From: Alteromonas sp. CI.11.F.A3 | Lineage (GTDB): Bacteria > Pseudomonadota > Gammaproteobacteria > Enterobacterales > Alteromonadaceae | NCBI RefSeq assembly: GCF_032925565.1 | Contig: NZ_CP136708.1 | Span: forward strand, 3,162,001-3,226,000 | Reading direction: 5' to 3' | DNA length: 64,000 bases | Part shown: one piece after another, positions 9,108 to 17,779 of the stretch | How the letters are laid out: the number at the start of each line of letters is the position of its first letter | Position numbering within the stretch: the stretch's first letter is position 1 | Translations under genes and position numbers: made by a program | The notes under the pieces: model-generated | What the model saw: only the letters and a program-made list of their open reading frames with translations | Told to the model about the DNA's origin: nothing | Databases searched by the model: none

Positions 9108-9749
9108 ATGGAACACGATTTTTGGCACAGCAAGTGGCATAAAAATGAAATTGGTTTCCATGAACCTGAGGGCAATGCACTTCTCGTTAAGCATGCTGAT
9201 ACCTTGTTAGCTGCCGCCTCACCGCGAATATTCGTACCGTTATGCGGTAAAACTAAGGATATCCATTGGTTGCTTGCTAACGGCTGCGAGGTGGTAGGTG
9301 CAGAGTTAAGTGAAATTGCGATCACGCAATTATTTACGGAGCTGGATATTGAGCCAGAGGTCACGTCCGTAGGTAGCCTTAAGCTTTTTAAAAATGGCCC
9401 GCTAAGTATTTTTGTTGGTGATATTTTTGAGCTAACCGACGAAACACTAGGTAACGTAACCGGTATTTATGACAGAGCCGCATTGGTCGCATTGCCGACC
9501 GCGCTTCGCGAGAAATATGCAGCGCATATTTGTACCATCACCAAACGTGCCCCCATCCTTTTGATAAGCTTCGATTATGACCAATCCGTCATGCCAGGCC
9601 CTCCATTTTGTGTCGACGAAACAGAAGTGACTCGCTTATATAATGCTAGTTATTCTATTTCGTTACTTGAACGTGAACCAATAGAAGGTGGCCTTAAAGG
9701 TAAAGTTGCTGCAGACTCATTGGTCTTCAACCTTCAACCTGAAGCATAA
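9108..9749 (+). CDS. tpm: Thiopurine S-methyltransferase family protein
   Basis: A 213-residue SAM-dependent methyltransferase of the TPMT family. The N-terminus EHDFWHSKWHKNEIGFHEP is diagnostic, followed by the SAM-binding VPLCGKTKDIHWL near residue 43, AELSEIAI near residue 66 and YDRAALVALP near residue 122. The C-terminus carries the conserved GPPF and SLLEREP motifs. Bacterial members methylate thiopurines and have been linked to volatilisation of selenium and tellurium compounds; the physiological substrate is not known. It stands alone, with no operon partner and a 180-bp gap on its left. The start at 9108 has AAGGA about 10 nt upstream. Confidence 0.92.
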   Translation: MEHDFWHSKWHKNEIGFHEPEGNALLVKHADTLLAAASPRIFVPLCGKTKDIHWLLANGCEVVGAELSEIAITQLFTELDIEPEVTSVGSLKLFKNGPLSIFVGDIFELTDETLGNVTGIYDRAALVALPTALREKYAAHICTITKRAPILLISFDYDQSVMPGPPFCVDETEVTRLYNASYSISLLEREPIEGGLKGKVAADSLVFNLQPEA

Positions 9750-9836
9750 TTAGTAAGGTTAAGCTGGGTGGCATAAGCGTTAGAAATGCCCCCACTTGCA
9801 ATATATTGCCTAAAACGTTGCGTAACCCACCATTCT

Positions 9837-11132
9837 CTATGGTGAAGTAAATGCGATAATTTGCTCTAGACCAAATAATAATGCACCAATTAAGCCTCCG
9901 ACCAAGGTACCATTGATTCGTACCTTTTGAAGATCACGCCCAATATTGAGCTCAATTTGCTCAGCCATTTCGTTCTCATCCCAACTATTGATTGTGTCTT
10001 CGATATGCTTGGTTAAAAAGTCCGCCAACTCTGGTGCCATGTATTTTCCAGCTTCACCAATATGGCGGTCAAATGCGCTCGATAAGCGTTCATCAGTGGT
10101 TAAAGAGTGGCCTAGTTCGTTTAGCCAATGTGTCACTTTGGTTTCTGCTTTTCCGCTTTCAGCGGTTAACGATTCAAGCATACGGCCATGTAACGATACC
10201 CAGCTTTTATTTAAAAACGCTTTAAGGGCAGGGTCATGAACCAGTTGCTCTTTATAATTATTGATACGTTGCGCCATCGAATCACTAGTTTGCACTTCGT
10301 GTAAAAAGTCATTTACCTGCTCGTCAAACGCGTGTCTTAGTGGATGAGCATCATCGGCATACACGTCATCAAGTACGCGAGAAACCGCTTTTACCGCGAT
10401 CAGTGCTCCCCGTTCACTCAACCAGGTTGAGGGAAGTAGCTTTTCTAAACGGTTATGCTCTGTTTTAAGCCAATCTATGAGTGTGGCGGCAATATATTCC
10501 TGTGTTTCAGGCTCACCCATTAATTTAGCAACGTTTCCTAGCAACTTGTCTAGCACAAGCTGATGATGGCGCTCTCGGGTAATACTGCTTAACACAGTAG
10601 CTATCAGCTGTTGTAAGTCGAGTTGATTAATTCCTTTTTCTGCCGTTTTTCCAATGAAGGCTTTAACCGGTTTGTCATCCACTAGACGAAGAATACCGGC
10701 AAGTGCATCACATAAAAATCGGCTTAATTTTTTCGCATGTTGAGGGTCTTCCAACCATCGCCCAGCCCCTTTCGCAGGCTGGCTAGACGCAATGAGCGTT
10801 TCAATGGCACTCGCATGAAAAAACTTTTCTTTTACAAATTGTGATAGGTTTTGCGCTATCACTTTTTTATTGCTTGCGACAATATTGGTATGAGGGATGG
10901 GATACCGTGCAGGTATAGGCTTGAAAAGCGCTGTCACTGCAAACCAGTCAGCGAGCCCACCGACTAATGCGGCTTCGCTGGCCATTTTTATAAGCCCCAA
11001 CCATTTAGCACTCGCCAAGCTGGGAACGTAAACTTGTGTAACAATGGCACTAACGAAAACACCCGCGGCTATCAATAAGCAAATTAATGCATTTTGCTTC
11101 GCGCGCTTTAACTGCGAATGTTTGTCGTGCAT
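9837..11132 (-). CDS. DUF445 membrane-associated protein (YjiN-like)
   Basis: A 431-residue protein with two membrane segments near the N-terminus (ALICLLIAAGVFVSAIVTQV and the following Ala/Leu-rich region) and one at the C-terminus (LVGGLIGALLFGLEQIIAF). The DUF445 family features are the N-terminal AALVGGLADWFAVTALFKPI near residue 55, then PIPHTNIVASNKKVIAQNL, and the terminal INGTLVGGLIGA. The long central part is mostly helical and soluble. Function of the family is unknown. The gene ends 3 bp before... the ArsC-like gene ends 3 bp upstream of its ATG, so the two are probably cotranscribed, ArsC-like first. There is no terminator visible between it and the convergent tpm. Confidence 0.85.
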   Translation of the reverse strand: MHDKHSQLKRAKQNALICLLIAAGVFVSAIVTQVYVPSLASAKWLGLIKMASEAALVGGLADWFAVTALFKPIPARYPIPHTNIVASNKKVIAQNLSQFVKEKFFHASAIETLIASSQPAKGAGRWLEDPQHAKKLSRFLCDALAGILRLVDDKPVKAFIGKTAEKGINQLDLQQLIATVLSSITRERHHQLVLDKLLGNVAKLMGEPETQEYIAATLIDWLKTEHNRLEKLLPSTWLSERGALIAVKAVSRVLDDVYADDAHPLRHAFDEQVNDFLHEVQTSDSMAQRINNYKEQLVHDPALKAFLNKSWVSLHGRMLESLTAESGKAETKVTHWLNELGHSLTTDERLSSAFDRHIGEAGKYMAPELADFLTKHIEDTINSWDENEMAEQIELNIGRDLQKVRINGTLVGGLIGALLFGLEQIIAFTSP

Positions 11133-11135
11133 AAA

Positions 11136-11552
11136 TTACATCCTTTTACCAAGTTCATCTAAAATTTGCTCACCATCTTCTTTAAAATACGGGCCTTGTG
11201 GCCATGAAGGTAGTAAATCGAGTACTTTTTCACTAGGCCGACACAGCCCAACACCTTTTTCCGTGCAAACTATAGGCCTATTTACCAAAACCGGATGTTT
11301 CAACATAGCATCAAGCAAAATATCGTCTAATACCGATTCATCTAATAACCCTAACTCTTCTGCAGGTGACTTTGTTGTTCTAAGCGCTTGTCTGGGGGTT
11401 AAACTAGCGGCAGCAAACAACCCAAGTAACTGAGATCGAGTCCAACCTTCTTTTATATAATCTACAACAATCGGCGAATAGCCAGCATCTTCAATAATTT
11501 TTAATACGTTACGGGATGTGCCGCAAGCGGGGTTATGGTGAATAACAATCAT
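11136..11552 (-). CDS. arsC: ArsC-family arsenate reductase (glutaredoxin-dependent type)
   Basis: A 138-residue thioredoxin-fold protein of the ArsC/Spx superfamily. The N-terminal HHNPACGTSRNVLKII carries the catalytic Cys of the glutaredoxin-linked arsenate reductases. LVNRPIVCTEKGVGLCRPSEKVLDLL near residues 91-116 corresponds to the arsenate-binding segment containing the conserved RPI and the later Arg. Length matches E. coli ArsC. It would reduce arsenate to arsenite in the cytosol. No arsR, arsB or acr3 is adjacent; it is instead followed at 3 bp by the DUF445 gene. The function could therefore be a general housekeeping one. Confidence 0.88.
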   Translation of the reverse strand: MIVIHHNPACGTSRNVLKIIEDAGYSPIVVDYIKEGWTRSQLLGLFAAASLTPRQALRTTKSPAEELGLLDESVLDDILLDAMLKHPVLVNRPIVCTEKGVGLCRPSEKVLDLLPSWPQGPYFKEDGEQILDELGKRM

Positions 11553-12040
11553 AAAAATAGCCCTTGAAAGAAATTACTTAATAAATTAATTATTCACACC
11601 GGCCACATATGGTATTTCATATTTATTATCATTTAAGTGTGTGTCCGACGAATCTCGAGTGTGTGTCCAATTATCGATTGTCGTCTTTTGTCGGCCTTTG
11701 TCATGGCCCTTTGCCTTCTGTCTGTCTTTATCTTTTTGTCTTCTTGTCGTTTAAGTGTGTGTCCAATTATCGAATAGCTGCCAGCGCTACTTTTACAATC
11801 AGGTTCTTACAGCGCTTAATTGTGCTAATTAAAACCACTCGAAAACCTAACAATTGGTGTATTTCGCTATTATCTAGCGAAGTTTTTAAAAGCCATAATT
11901 AAGACATGACAAGAAAAACTGTAAGTCACTGATAATCAATAAAAATCACTCTTGGCATGCTCTGTGAAAGATGATTATGAAAGATAACCAGATATTAATG
12001 CGTAATTTATAACGCTAAACACCACTGAAAAGGCTTTTCG
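11553..12040. other. 488-bp intergenic region with three copies of the GTGTGTGTCC repeat
   Basis: No credible gene is seen; the open frame at 11609-11902 is a low-complexity, Cys/Leu/Phe-rich artefact that runs across the repeats. AAGTGTGTGTCCGA (11635-11648), GAGTGTGTGTCCAA (11657-11670) and AAGTGTGTGTCCAA (11753-11766) are members of the dispersed repeat family. The last two are both followed by TTATCGA, so an 18-21 bp block has been duplicated. Between them lies a T/C-rich tract with repeated TTTGTC and TCTGTC. A weak promoter for the next gene may be TTGGCA (11952-11957) with TATGAA (11976-11981), 18 bp apart. Confidence 0.7.
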
Positions 12041-12712
12041 ATGAAAAAAACACTTATTGCCAGCACCCTATTCTTTGCAGCTACAACAATGCTTTCAGGC
12101 TGCGTCGTCCATGTTGGCCACGCTAGTGCTCAAGAGGGTGAAGATATTAGTAGCGTATTTGGTAGCGTAGATGTAGCAACACATCGTTCAGTAGGCGACC
12201 TTTCATCAGTCAATGGCGATGTATCACTTGAAGATCATGCCCAAGCCGAAGATATTAGTGTTGTCAATGGCAGTGTAGAAATGGGTTCTCACGTTCGCGT
12301 TGATGAAGTCAACATCGTCAATGGTGACCTTGATGCTGGTTCCCATCTGCATGTAGCCAACAGTATTGAAACGATGAACGGCGATGTAAGCATTGCACAA
12401 CAAAGCACAATTCAAGGTAGCGTAGAGACCGTTAATGGTGATATTCGAATTGCTGACAGCATCGTTGAGAACAATATTGAGAGTATGAATGGAGACATCA
12501 CCCTCAAAGGCGATACGTTAATTAAGGGCGACATTATTTACAAAATGCGTGACGAAGGCTGGCTGGAAAGAAATAGCACAAAGCCTAAGCTCACGATTGA
12601 AGTTGATGTGTCTATTGGCGGCTCAATAATTCTTGAACGCCCGGTAAATTTGGATATTGCTAACCCTGCACTGCAAGAAAAAGTGATTGTCAGTTATTCG
12701 TCTAGCAAGTAA
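12041..12712 (+). CDS. Lipoprotein of unknown function with a short beta-helix-like repeat
   Basis: A 223-residue protein with a lipoprotein signal peptide ending in MLSGCVVH (lipidated Cys near residue 21). Residues about 36-165 are built from six to seven imperfect 18-19 residue repeats, each centred on VNGDV, MNGDI or a variant (SSVNGDVSL, SVVNGSVEM, NIVNGDLDA, ETMNGDVSI, ETVNGDIRI, ESMNGDITL). The alternating hydrophobic pattern suggests a right-handed parallel beta-helix or bactofilin-like stack. The last 50 residues differ and end in a beta-rich segment. The protein is probably anchored in the envelope. I do not recognise a named family. The gene stands alone with a weak promoter candidate 60 bp upstream and is followed 31 bp on by an acetyltransferase gene. 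Confidence 0.85.
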   Translation: MKKTLIASTLFFAATTMLSGCVVHVGHASAQEGEDISSVFGSVDVATHRSVGDLSSVNGDVSLEDHAQAEDISVVNGSVEMGSHVRVDEVNIVNGDLDAGSHLHVANSIETMNGDVSIAQQSTIQGSVETVNGDIRIADSIVENNIESMNGDITLKGDTLIKGDIIYKMRDEGWLERNSTKPKLTIEVDVSIGGSIILERPVNLDIANPALQEKVIVSYSSSK

Positions 12713-12743
12713 GGTCTGGGCATTATCCCAAATGTAGACTGGT

Positions 12744-13310
12744 ATGAACGAAAAACAAAAAATGTTATCCGGTGAACTTTACTATCCTAACGATCGTGAA
12801 TTAACTGGGTTGCGTAAGGCCTGTCGGGTACAACTAGATGAGCTTAATGCTACATGTCAAACAGAGCACAAAGCTCGTACCCGTCAATTAAAGGCGCTTT
12901 TTGGCAGTACAGGCAAGCGCTTATACATAGAGTCATCTTTTAAGTGCGATTATGGAGAAAACATCCATGTGGGTGAAAATTTTTACGCTAATTTTAATTG
13001 CGTAATATTGGATGCTGCCAAGGTGACTATTGGCGATAATTGTATGATTGCGCCGCAAGTAGGTATATACACCGCAACGCACCCTATCAACCCAGTATCA
13101 AGGCAAATCGGTATTGAGTTCGCCAAGCCTATTACTATTGGTCACAACTGTTGGATTGGCGGTATGGCGGTGATAAACCCAGGCGTAACCTTGGGCGATA
13201 ATGTGGTAGTGGCATCAGGAGCTGTTGTCACCAAAAGCTTCGGTGACAACGTTGTTATTGGCGGTAACCCAGCCAAAATCATTAAAAACATTGAAGTTGG
13301 CGAGGTATAG
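12744..13310 (+). CDS. Maltose/galactoside O-acetyltransferase family protein (hexapeptide repeat)
   Basis: A 188-residue left-handed beta-helix acetyltransferase of the Maa/LacA/NodL group. The N-terminal cap KQKMLSGELYYPNDREL is the typical maltose acetyltransferase helix. The coil region contains the isoleucine-hexapeptides and the catalytic-type His in YTATHPINPVSRQIGIE near residue 112. GHNCWIGGMAVINPGVTLGDNVVVASGAVVTKSF forms the acetyl-CoA end, and GGNPAKIIKNI is the usual C-terminus. It transfers acetyl groups from acetyl-CoA to a sugar; the exact acceptor cannot be read from sequence. It lies 31 bp downstream of the beta-repeat lipoprotein and could be read from the same transcript. 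Confidence 0.88.
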   Translation: MNEKQKMLSGELYYPNDRELTGLRKACRVQLDELNATCQTEHKARTRQLKALFGSTGKRLYIESSFKCDYGENIHVGENFYANFNCVILDAAKVTIGDNCMIAPQVGIYTATHPINPVSRQIGIEFAKPITIGHNCWIGGMAVINPGVTLGDNVVVASGAVVTKSFGDNVVIGGNPAKIIKNIEVGEV

Positions 13311-13353
13311 GCCCTCATATATGTACAGAACCTACGTATCTCTCTACGAGTAG

Positions 13354-13381
13354 CCCTCCCACCACGCTATTGGTGAGAGGG
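13354..13381 (+). terminator. Hairpin downstream of the acetyltransferase gene
   Basis: CCCTC-CCACCA, a short loop, then TGGT-GAGAGGG forms a GC-rich stem 44 bp after the stop codon. Only a weak T-rich tail follows (GTTATAAATGTTT), so termination is plausible but not certain. It lies between converging genes. Confidence 0.45.
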
Positions 13382-13409
13382 TTATAAATGTTTATCTAAT
13401 GATAAGAGC

Positions 13410-14213
13410 CTAATCCCACTTGGGCGCGAAGTCTGGATTAACGATACGCTCACCGTTATCTAACTCATCGATGCGGGTAATATCATCATCCGTTAGAGAA
13501 AGTTCGGTATAAGAGAAATTTTGCGCCAAGTGCTTTTTATTGGTTGAAGAAGGAATGGTGTTAATCCCTTTTTTATCTAACCATGCCAATACCACCTGAG
13601 CGGGGTTAGAGTCATGCGCATCTGCAATAGCCGTTAATGTGTCATCTTTCATTACATCACCGACGGCAAAAGGCATATAAGCCGTTACGCCAATACCGCG
13701 CTCTTCACAAGCTTGTACAACCTGACGGTTCTGCATGAACGGGTGAAGCTCAATTTGGTTTGTGTATATCTCACCCTCACCCAGTATTTTCTCAGCCTGT
13801 TTAATCTGATCTATCGTGAAGTTAGACACCCCGATATGACGGGTCAAGCCAAGGTCTTTAGCTTGCTTTAAACGCATGAGGTAGTCTTCAAGGGAGATGT
13901 CGTCACCTGGGTAAGGCCAGTGAATAAGCAGTAAATCGACATACTCCACTTTTAGCTTCGACAAACTCTCGTGAACGCTAGGAATAAACTTATCTTCACT
14001 GAATGATTCATACCACACCTTGGTGGTAATGAATAAATCAGAGCGAGCGATGCCGCTGGTTTTAATAGCGTCGCCAACAAGCTCCTCGTTTTTGTATATT
14101 TGCGCGGTATCTACATGCCTGAAACCTACATCGAGTGCATCGGTTACAGCATTGAGTGCAGTATCACCTTCCAAACGAAATGTTCCCATTCCTAACTGAG
14201 GCATATCTTTCAT
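13410..14213 (-). CDS. Aldo/keto reductase (2,5-diketo-D-gluconate reductase-like)
   Basis: A 267-residue NADPH-dependent TIM-barrel reductase. The catalytic tetrad is visible: Asp and Tyr in GFRHVDTAQIYKNEE (about residues 29-43), Lys in FITTKVWYES near residue 64 and His in LLIHWPYP near residue 97. The family signature GVSNFTIDQI occurs near residue 128, and the C-terminal cofactor-binding IPSSTNKKHLAQNF near residue 215. Length and N-terminus MPQLGMGTFRL match DkgB-type enzymes that reduce methylglyoxal and other aldehydes; the natural substrate is uncertain. It is a single-gene unit facing away from the binding-protein gene on its right. Confidence 0.9.
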   Translation of the reverse strand: MKDMPQLGMGTFRLEGDTALNAVTDALDVGFRHVDTAQIYKNEELVGDAIKTSGIARSDLFITTKVWYESFSEDKFIPSVHESLSKLKVEYVDLLLIHWPYPGDDISLEDYLMRLKQAKDLGLTRHIGVSNFTIDQIKQAEKILGEGEIYTNQIELHPFMQNRQVVQACEERGIGVTAYMPFAVGDVMKDDTLTAIADAHDSNPAQVVLAWLDKKGINTIPSSTNKKHLAQNFSYTELSLTDDDITRIDELDNGERIVNPDFAPKWD

Positions 14214-14438
14214 ATCAGTCTCCTTTTTTGTGCACGTTTATCAAATCATTGATGTGTTGTTCCTACGCACTCAAACCACGGGGAGATCGAATTCATTGAA
14301 AAAAGTTAATCCATGCAATAAGAGCATCAGCATTAATTCGAAAATTCGCCTATCTGCATCGAAAATGATAAAAAAAGTAGAAAATGGATCTACGAAAAAG
14401 TATCCTGCCCGCCATTAAATACATGCCTTGAAGCCCTA

Positions 14439-15197
14439 ATGTTTAACCGTTTTTACCTGCTGATAATTTTATGCATTCCTGTCAGTAACTTAGCTATAGC
14501 GTCGGATATTAAACACCTGCGTGTCGGTGTTGAAGCTATGAATTATTACCCTGTAATGGACTTTACTACCCCGCAACATCGCGGTTTGTTAAGCGATATC
14601 ATGACGAATTTTGGCGATCTGCATAATATTTCTTTTGAGTACATTCCCCTCCCCTTGCAAAGATTCAATCATTGGTTCGAAGACAATGCCATTGATTTTC
14701 GCTTACCTGACAACCCCAGGTGGACGCAAAGCAGTACTGCAGGTCTTATTTACGGTGAAGCGTTAGTAACAGTATGTGATACCTCGGTTGTGCTCACTGA
14801 AAACAGTGACATTCCAATGAATGAAGTTACTCGACTTGGTTTATTAAACGGCTTTACCCCAGCCGAAAAATGGCAACAAAAGCGTACTGACGGCACGCTG
14901 ACTATTGCGAATGAGCGTTCGGTTCGTATCCTTACTCGCATGCTGTTGAACGGCTTAGTGGATGCTATTGATTTAAATATTGCGACGATTAAAAGTGAAT
15001 TAGTGTCGCTGGGCTTACCTGAAGATTTAGTGGCGGTCGCAAAGAATATTTCTGCTAACGGGGTAAAGTATCGTATATCTACCCAGTCTCAACCAGATGT
15101 GTTAGCTAAGCTTAATCGTTATGTGATTGAAAACCGAGACTCAATAAATGCTAGGGCTCGTGAGTACGGCATTGCTGCTGGAACAAATTGCGACTAA
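14439..15197 (+). CDS. Periplasmic solute-binding protein-like (SBP family 3)
   Basis: A 252-residue exported protein with a signal peptide (residues 1-21, ending NLAIAS). The mature part begins HLRVGVEAMNYYPVMDFT, a typical start of extracellular solute-binding family 3 domains, followed by GLLSDIMTNFGDLHNISFEYIPLPLQRF and a second-lobe motif RLGLLNGFTPAEKWQQ. No ABC permease or ATPase genes are nearby, so it is probably one of the stand-alone binding-protein-like proteins common in Alteromonadales, often of unknown role. It is followed by the 21-bp tandem repeat and a bidirectional terminator. Confidence 0.78.
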   Translation: MFNRFYLLIILCIPVSNLAIASDIKHLRVGVEAMNYYPVMDFTTPQHRGLLSDIMTNFGDLHNISFEYIPLPLQRFNHWFEDNAIDFRLPDNPRWTQSSTAGLIYGEALVTVCDTSVVLTENSDIPMNEVTRLGLLNGFTPAEKWQQKRTDGTLTIANERSVRILTRMLLNGLVDAIDLNIATIKSELVSLGLPEDLVAVAKNISANGVKYRISTQSQPDVLAKLNRYVIENRDSINARAREYGIAAGTNCD

Positions 15198-15252
15198 CTG
15201 TTTTAGCTGTAGGTTTTCGAAGCGTAAACTTGATATACACACCAGCGGTCTT

Positions 15253-15345
15253 GATTGACACAGCAGAGCACGTGATTGACACAGCAGAGCACGTGATTGA
15301 CACAGCAGAGTACGTGATTGACACAGCAGAGCACTTGATTGGCAA
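15253..15345. repeat. Tandem array of a 21-bp unit, four full copies plus a partial
   Basis: The unit GATTGACACAGCAGAGCACGT starts at 15253, 15274, 15295 and 15316 with one or two substitutions between copies, and a degenerate fifth copy begins at 15337. Each unit joint creates the palindrome CACGTG (once TACGTG). Each unit also carries TTGACA. The array lies between the binding-protein stop and the terminator, so it would be transcribed as 3' untranslated sequence. Antisense open frames across it are artefacts. Confidence 0.95.
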
Positions 15346-15372
15346 AGTAGTACCAGAAGGATAATTTTGTAA

Positions 15373-15398
15373 AAAAAAACGGGCAAAGCCCGTTTTTC
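15373..15398. terminator. Bidirectional rho-independent terminator
   Basis: A-tract, AACGGGC, loop AAA, GCCCGTT and T-tract form a compact symmetric hairpin between the converging binding-protein gene and rluB. It can serve both strands. Confidence 0.9.
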
Positions 15399-15421
15399 TA
15401 ATCAATTTGTTCAGATTGCTG

Positions 15422-16318
15422 TTAACGCTTAGGCGTTCTCGCTACCCGCTTTTTAACACCGCCATTTTCTTTGCGTACCTTGTGCTTTTTCACAGAGCGA
15501 CGCATACGGCTTAAACGTGCATGATCTAATTTGCCTTGGCGTACATCCACCATGGTTTGCGTTTCTTCAGGTAATTGCACAATATCACGTAGTGCGTTGA
15601 CATCTTCTAAACCCAGCTCTACCCAAGCCCCTTGTGGCAAACGCTTTTGTAAGTCCATTGGACCGTATTTAACACGGATTAATCGGCTTACCTGCACACC
15701 TTGAGATTCCCACAAGCGTCTTACTTCTCGGTTACGCCCTTCTTTAAGCGTAACGTTGAACCAACGGTTCATGCTTTCTTCTTCAGAGCCTGGAGGGGCA
15801 ACTTTGCCCGAAATGCTTAAGAACTTAGCTTCACCGTCTTCAAGTTGAACGCCCTTTTTCAAGGTATTTAACGTTTGATGTGTTACGTCACCAAATACAC
15901 GTACAGCATATTCGCGCTCTACTTCACACTTAGGGTGCATCAAGCGGTTTGCAAGCTCACCATCGTTGGAAAACAACAATAGGCCGCTTGTGTTCATATC
16001 TAAACGCCCTACCGCAATCCAGCGGCCCATACGAATAGCAGGTAAACGGTCAAACACCGTGTCACGCCCTTCCGGATCGTGGCGGCTGCATAACTCTCCT
16101 TCAGGCTTGTTATACATTAAAACGCGGCATACAGGCTGTTCAGTTTGACGAGACAACAAGTGTCCATCAACACGAATCTGGCCACTCTCGTCAACACGGT
16201 CGCCCAATGTTGCCAATGTACCATTCACCGAAACGCGGCCTTGTTCAATCCAACGTTCCATTTCTCGTCGCGAGCCTAGCCCTTGATTAGCTAGTACTTT
16301 TTGCAACTTTTCAGTCAT
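15422..16318 (-). CDS. rluB: 23S rRNA pseudouridine synthase RluB
   Basis: A protein of about 298 residues beginning [21 protein letters not shown], an S4 RNA-binding domain, followed by a RsuA/RluB-type pseudouridine synthase domain. [26 protein letters not shown] near residues 105-130 carries the catalytic Asp, and [15 protein letters not shown] near residue 190 is the family signature. The C-terminal tail is Lys/Arg-rich ([22 protein letters not shown]), as in many RluB proteins. The ATG at 16318 is preferred to the one at 16327 because it starts directly at the S4 domain; it overlaps the scpB stop by 8 bp. It modifies helix 89 region of 23S rRNA. Synteny with scpAB is common. Confidence 0.94.
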   Translation of the reverse strand: MTEKLQKVLANQGLGSRREMERWIEQGRVSVNGTLATLGDRVDESGQIRVDGHLLSRQTEQPVCRVLMYNKPEGELCSRHDPEGRDTVFDRLPAIRMGRWIAVGRLDMNTSGLLLFSNDGELANRLMHPKCEVEREYAVRVFGDVTHQTLNTLKKGVQLEDGEAKFLSISGKVAPPGSEEESMNRWFNVTLKEGRNREVRRLWESQGVQVSRLIRVKYGPMDLQKRLPQGAWVELGLEDVNALRDIVQLPEETQTMVDVRQGKLDHARLSRMRRSVKKHKVRKENGGVKKRVARTPKR

Positions 16319-16955
16319 TTGTATCACTCTTTATTTGCTTGTTTTCGGTCGCACGGTCTGTTACCTCAGACGGTGCCTCATTTAACACCTTAAGCGACGA
16401 GGTGGACTCAATACTTTTTGCCATTTCATCAAAAGCATCAGAATTTGGAAGCTCTGACAATGATGAAAGCGAAAAGTAATCTAAAAAAGTATGGGTGGTG
16501 GCATATAACGCTGGCCTGCCTGGCACTTCTTTATGCCCCACTACTTTTACCCATTCTCGTTCTGTGAGTGTCTTCATTATACTACTGCTTACCGCTACGC
16601 CTCTTACTTGCTCAATTTCTCCACGAGTAATAGGTTGACGATAGGCAATAAGTGCCAAAGTTTCCAACATAGCGCGGGAATACTTTGGGGCAGTTTCCTG
16701 CCATAGTTTGCTCAACCATGGACTTAACGCATCCACAGATTGAAATCGGTAGCCACTGGCTACTTTAACTAATTGTATACCCCTAGGTTGATAATCTAAG
16801 GTTAGCTCATTAATAACTGTTTTTAAGGTTCTTTCTGCAACCGTGAAGTCACTTAGCACCGTATCTCTTAATTGCTGAATAGACACTGGGGCATCGGCAA
16901 CGAAGATGGCGGCTTCAACCAGTTGTTTTAATTGAGCTGTTTTAATTTTTTTCAT
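16311..16955 (-). CDS. scpB: Segregation and condensation protein B
   Basis: A 214-residue protein with the two winged-helix domains of ScpB. Family segments are [20 protein letters not shown] at the start, [16 protein letters not shown] near residue 58, and [27 protein letters not shown] near residues 93-120, followed by [16 protein letters not shown]. It is the kleisin-associated subunit of the SMC-ScpAB complex, although many gammaproteobacteria with ScpAB also have MukBEF or lack a typical SMC. The acidic, Ser-rich C-terminal tail after residue 175 is a usual extension. It lies 2 bp after scpA and overlaps rluB, so the three form one unit. Confidence 0.94.
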   Translation of the reverse strand: MKKIKTAQLKQLVEAAIFVADAPVSIQQLRDTVLSDFTVAERTLKTVINELTLDYQPRGIQLVKVASGYRFQSVDALSPWLSKLWQETAPKYSRAMLETLALIAYRQPITRGEIEQVRGVAVSSSIMKTLTEREWVKVVGHKEVPGRPALYATTHTFLDYFSLSSLSELPNSDAFDEMAKSIESTSSLKVLNEAPSEVTDRATENKQIKSDTND

Positions 16956-16957
16956 TA

Positions 16958-17770
16958 TTACTCAACACTGCTGCCTAATTTTACATGAATTCGGGCGTAA
17001 GGACCTGCCTGAATACAAAAAATCAGTTGTTCTTTTACCAATTCTAAAATGGCTAGGAAGCACACCACCACACCAGCGCGACCTTCTTCCACCGTGAATA
17101 ACCCCTCAAGTGGCGTAAATTCATTGGCGTTTATCAAACTAAGAATTAACGACATTCGTTCACGGGTACTTAAGGCTTCACGGGCAATGGTATGGTGTTC
17201 AAATGCCGCTGCCCGTTTCATTGCTCCACTAAACGCGAGGACAATTTCCGCTAGGCTTATCTCTGGCTCAATTCGCACTGGCGAAACACTGTCAGCTACC
17301 AATACCTGGGTATCAAAAATGTCTCGTTCTAAACGAGGTTGAATATCCAAGTCTTCAGCGGCTTGTTTAACCAGTTCGTATTCTTTTAGCCGCCTAATAA
17401 GTTCAGCGCGAGGATCTTCTTCTTCGTCGCTATCGCTAGTACGTTTAGGTAACAATAATCGAGATTTTATCTCGGCTAAAATTGCGGCCATTAATAGATA
17501 TTCTGCCGCTAACTCTAGTTTTAACGACATCATGGCATCGACATATTCCATGTATTGCTTGGTGATTGTCGCCACCGGCAAGGTAATAATATCGAATTTT
17601 TGCTTTCGAATAAGGTACAGCAGAAGGTCGAGCGGCCCTTCAAACGTTTCTAAAATAACTTCTAGTGCATCAGGCGGAATAAATAAGTCTTCAGGCTTTT
17701 CTATTAACGCCTCGCCGTGAATAAATGCGAGCGGAAGCGGCTGCTGAATAGGCGATTGCTCACTGCTCAT
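16958..17770 (-). CDS. scpA: Segregation and condensation protein A (kleisin)
   Basis: A 270-residue ScpA kleisin. The N-terminal core reads VILETFEGPLDLLLYLIRKQKFDI near residues 38-61, then EYLLMAAILAEIKSRLLLP near residue 89, both strongly conserved SMC-contact helices. The acidic linker TSDSDEEEDPRAELIRRL follows, and the C-terminal winged helix includes FLAILELVKEQLIF. A proline-rich N-terminal stretch of about 35 residues precedes the domain. It binds SMC heads and ScpB in chromosome organisation. It follows the YciO gene by 9 bp and precedes scpB by 2 bp. Confidence 0.93.
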   Translation of the reverse strand: MSSEQSPIQQPLPLAFIHGEALIEKPEDLFIPPDALEVILETFEGPLDLLLYLIRKQKFDIITLPVATITKQYMEYVDAMMSLKLELAAEYLLMAAILAEIKSRLLLPKRTSDSDEEEDPRAELIRRLKEYELVKQAAEDLDIQPRLERDIFDTQVLVADSVSPVRIEPEISLAEIVLAFSGAMKRAAAFEHHTIAREALSTRERMSLILSLINANEFTPLEGLFTVEEGRAGVVVCFLAILELVKEQLIFCIQAGPYARIHVKLGSSVE

Positions 17771-17779
17771 CTATACGCA

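Noticed and set aside
11609..11902. 97-residue open frame
   Set aside because: Low-complexity Cys/Leu/Phe-rich translation that runs through the dispersed repeats; no homology recognised.
14230..14418. 62-residue open frame upstream of the binding-protein gene
   Set aside because: Starts at a poor start codon without ribosome-binding site and has no recognisable domain.
15253..15345. CRISPR-like array
   Set aside because: The repeats are directly adjacent without unique spacers, and no cas genes are near.
15141..15405. Two antisense open frames of 81 and 84 residues with LLCQSRA-like internal repeats
   Set aside because: They are translations of the 21-bp tandem repeat and terminator; no ribosome-binding site and overlapping the binding-protein gene.
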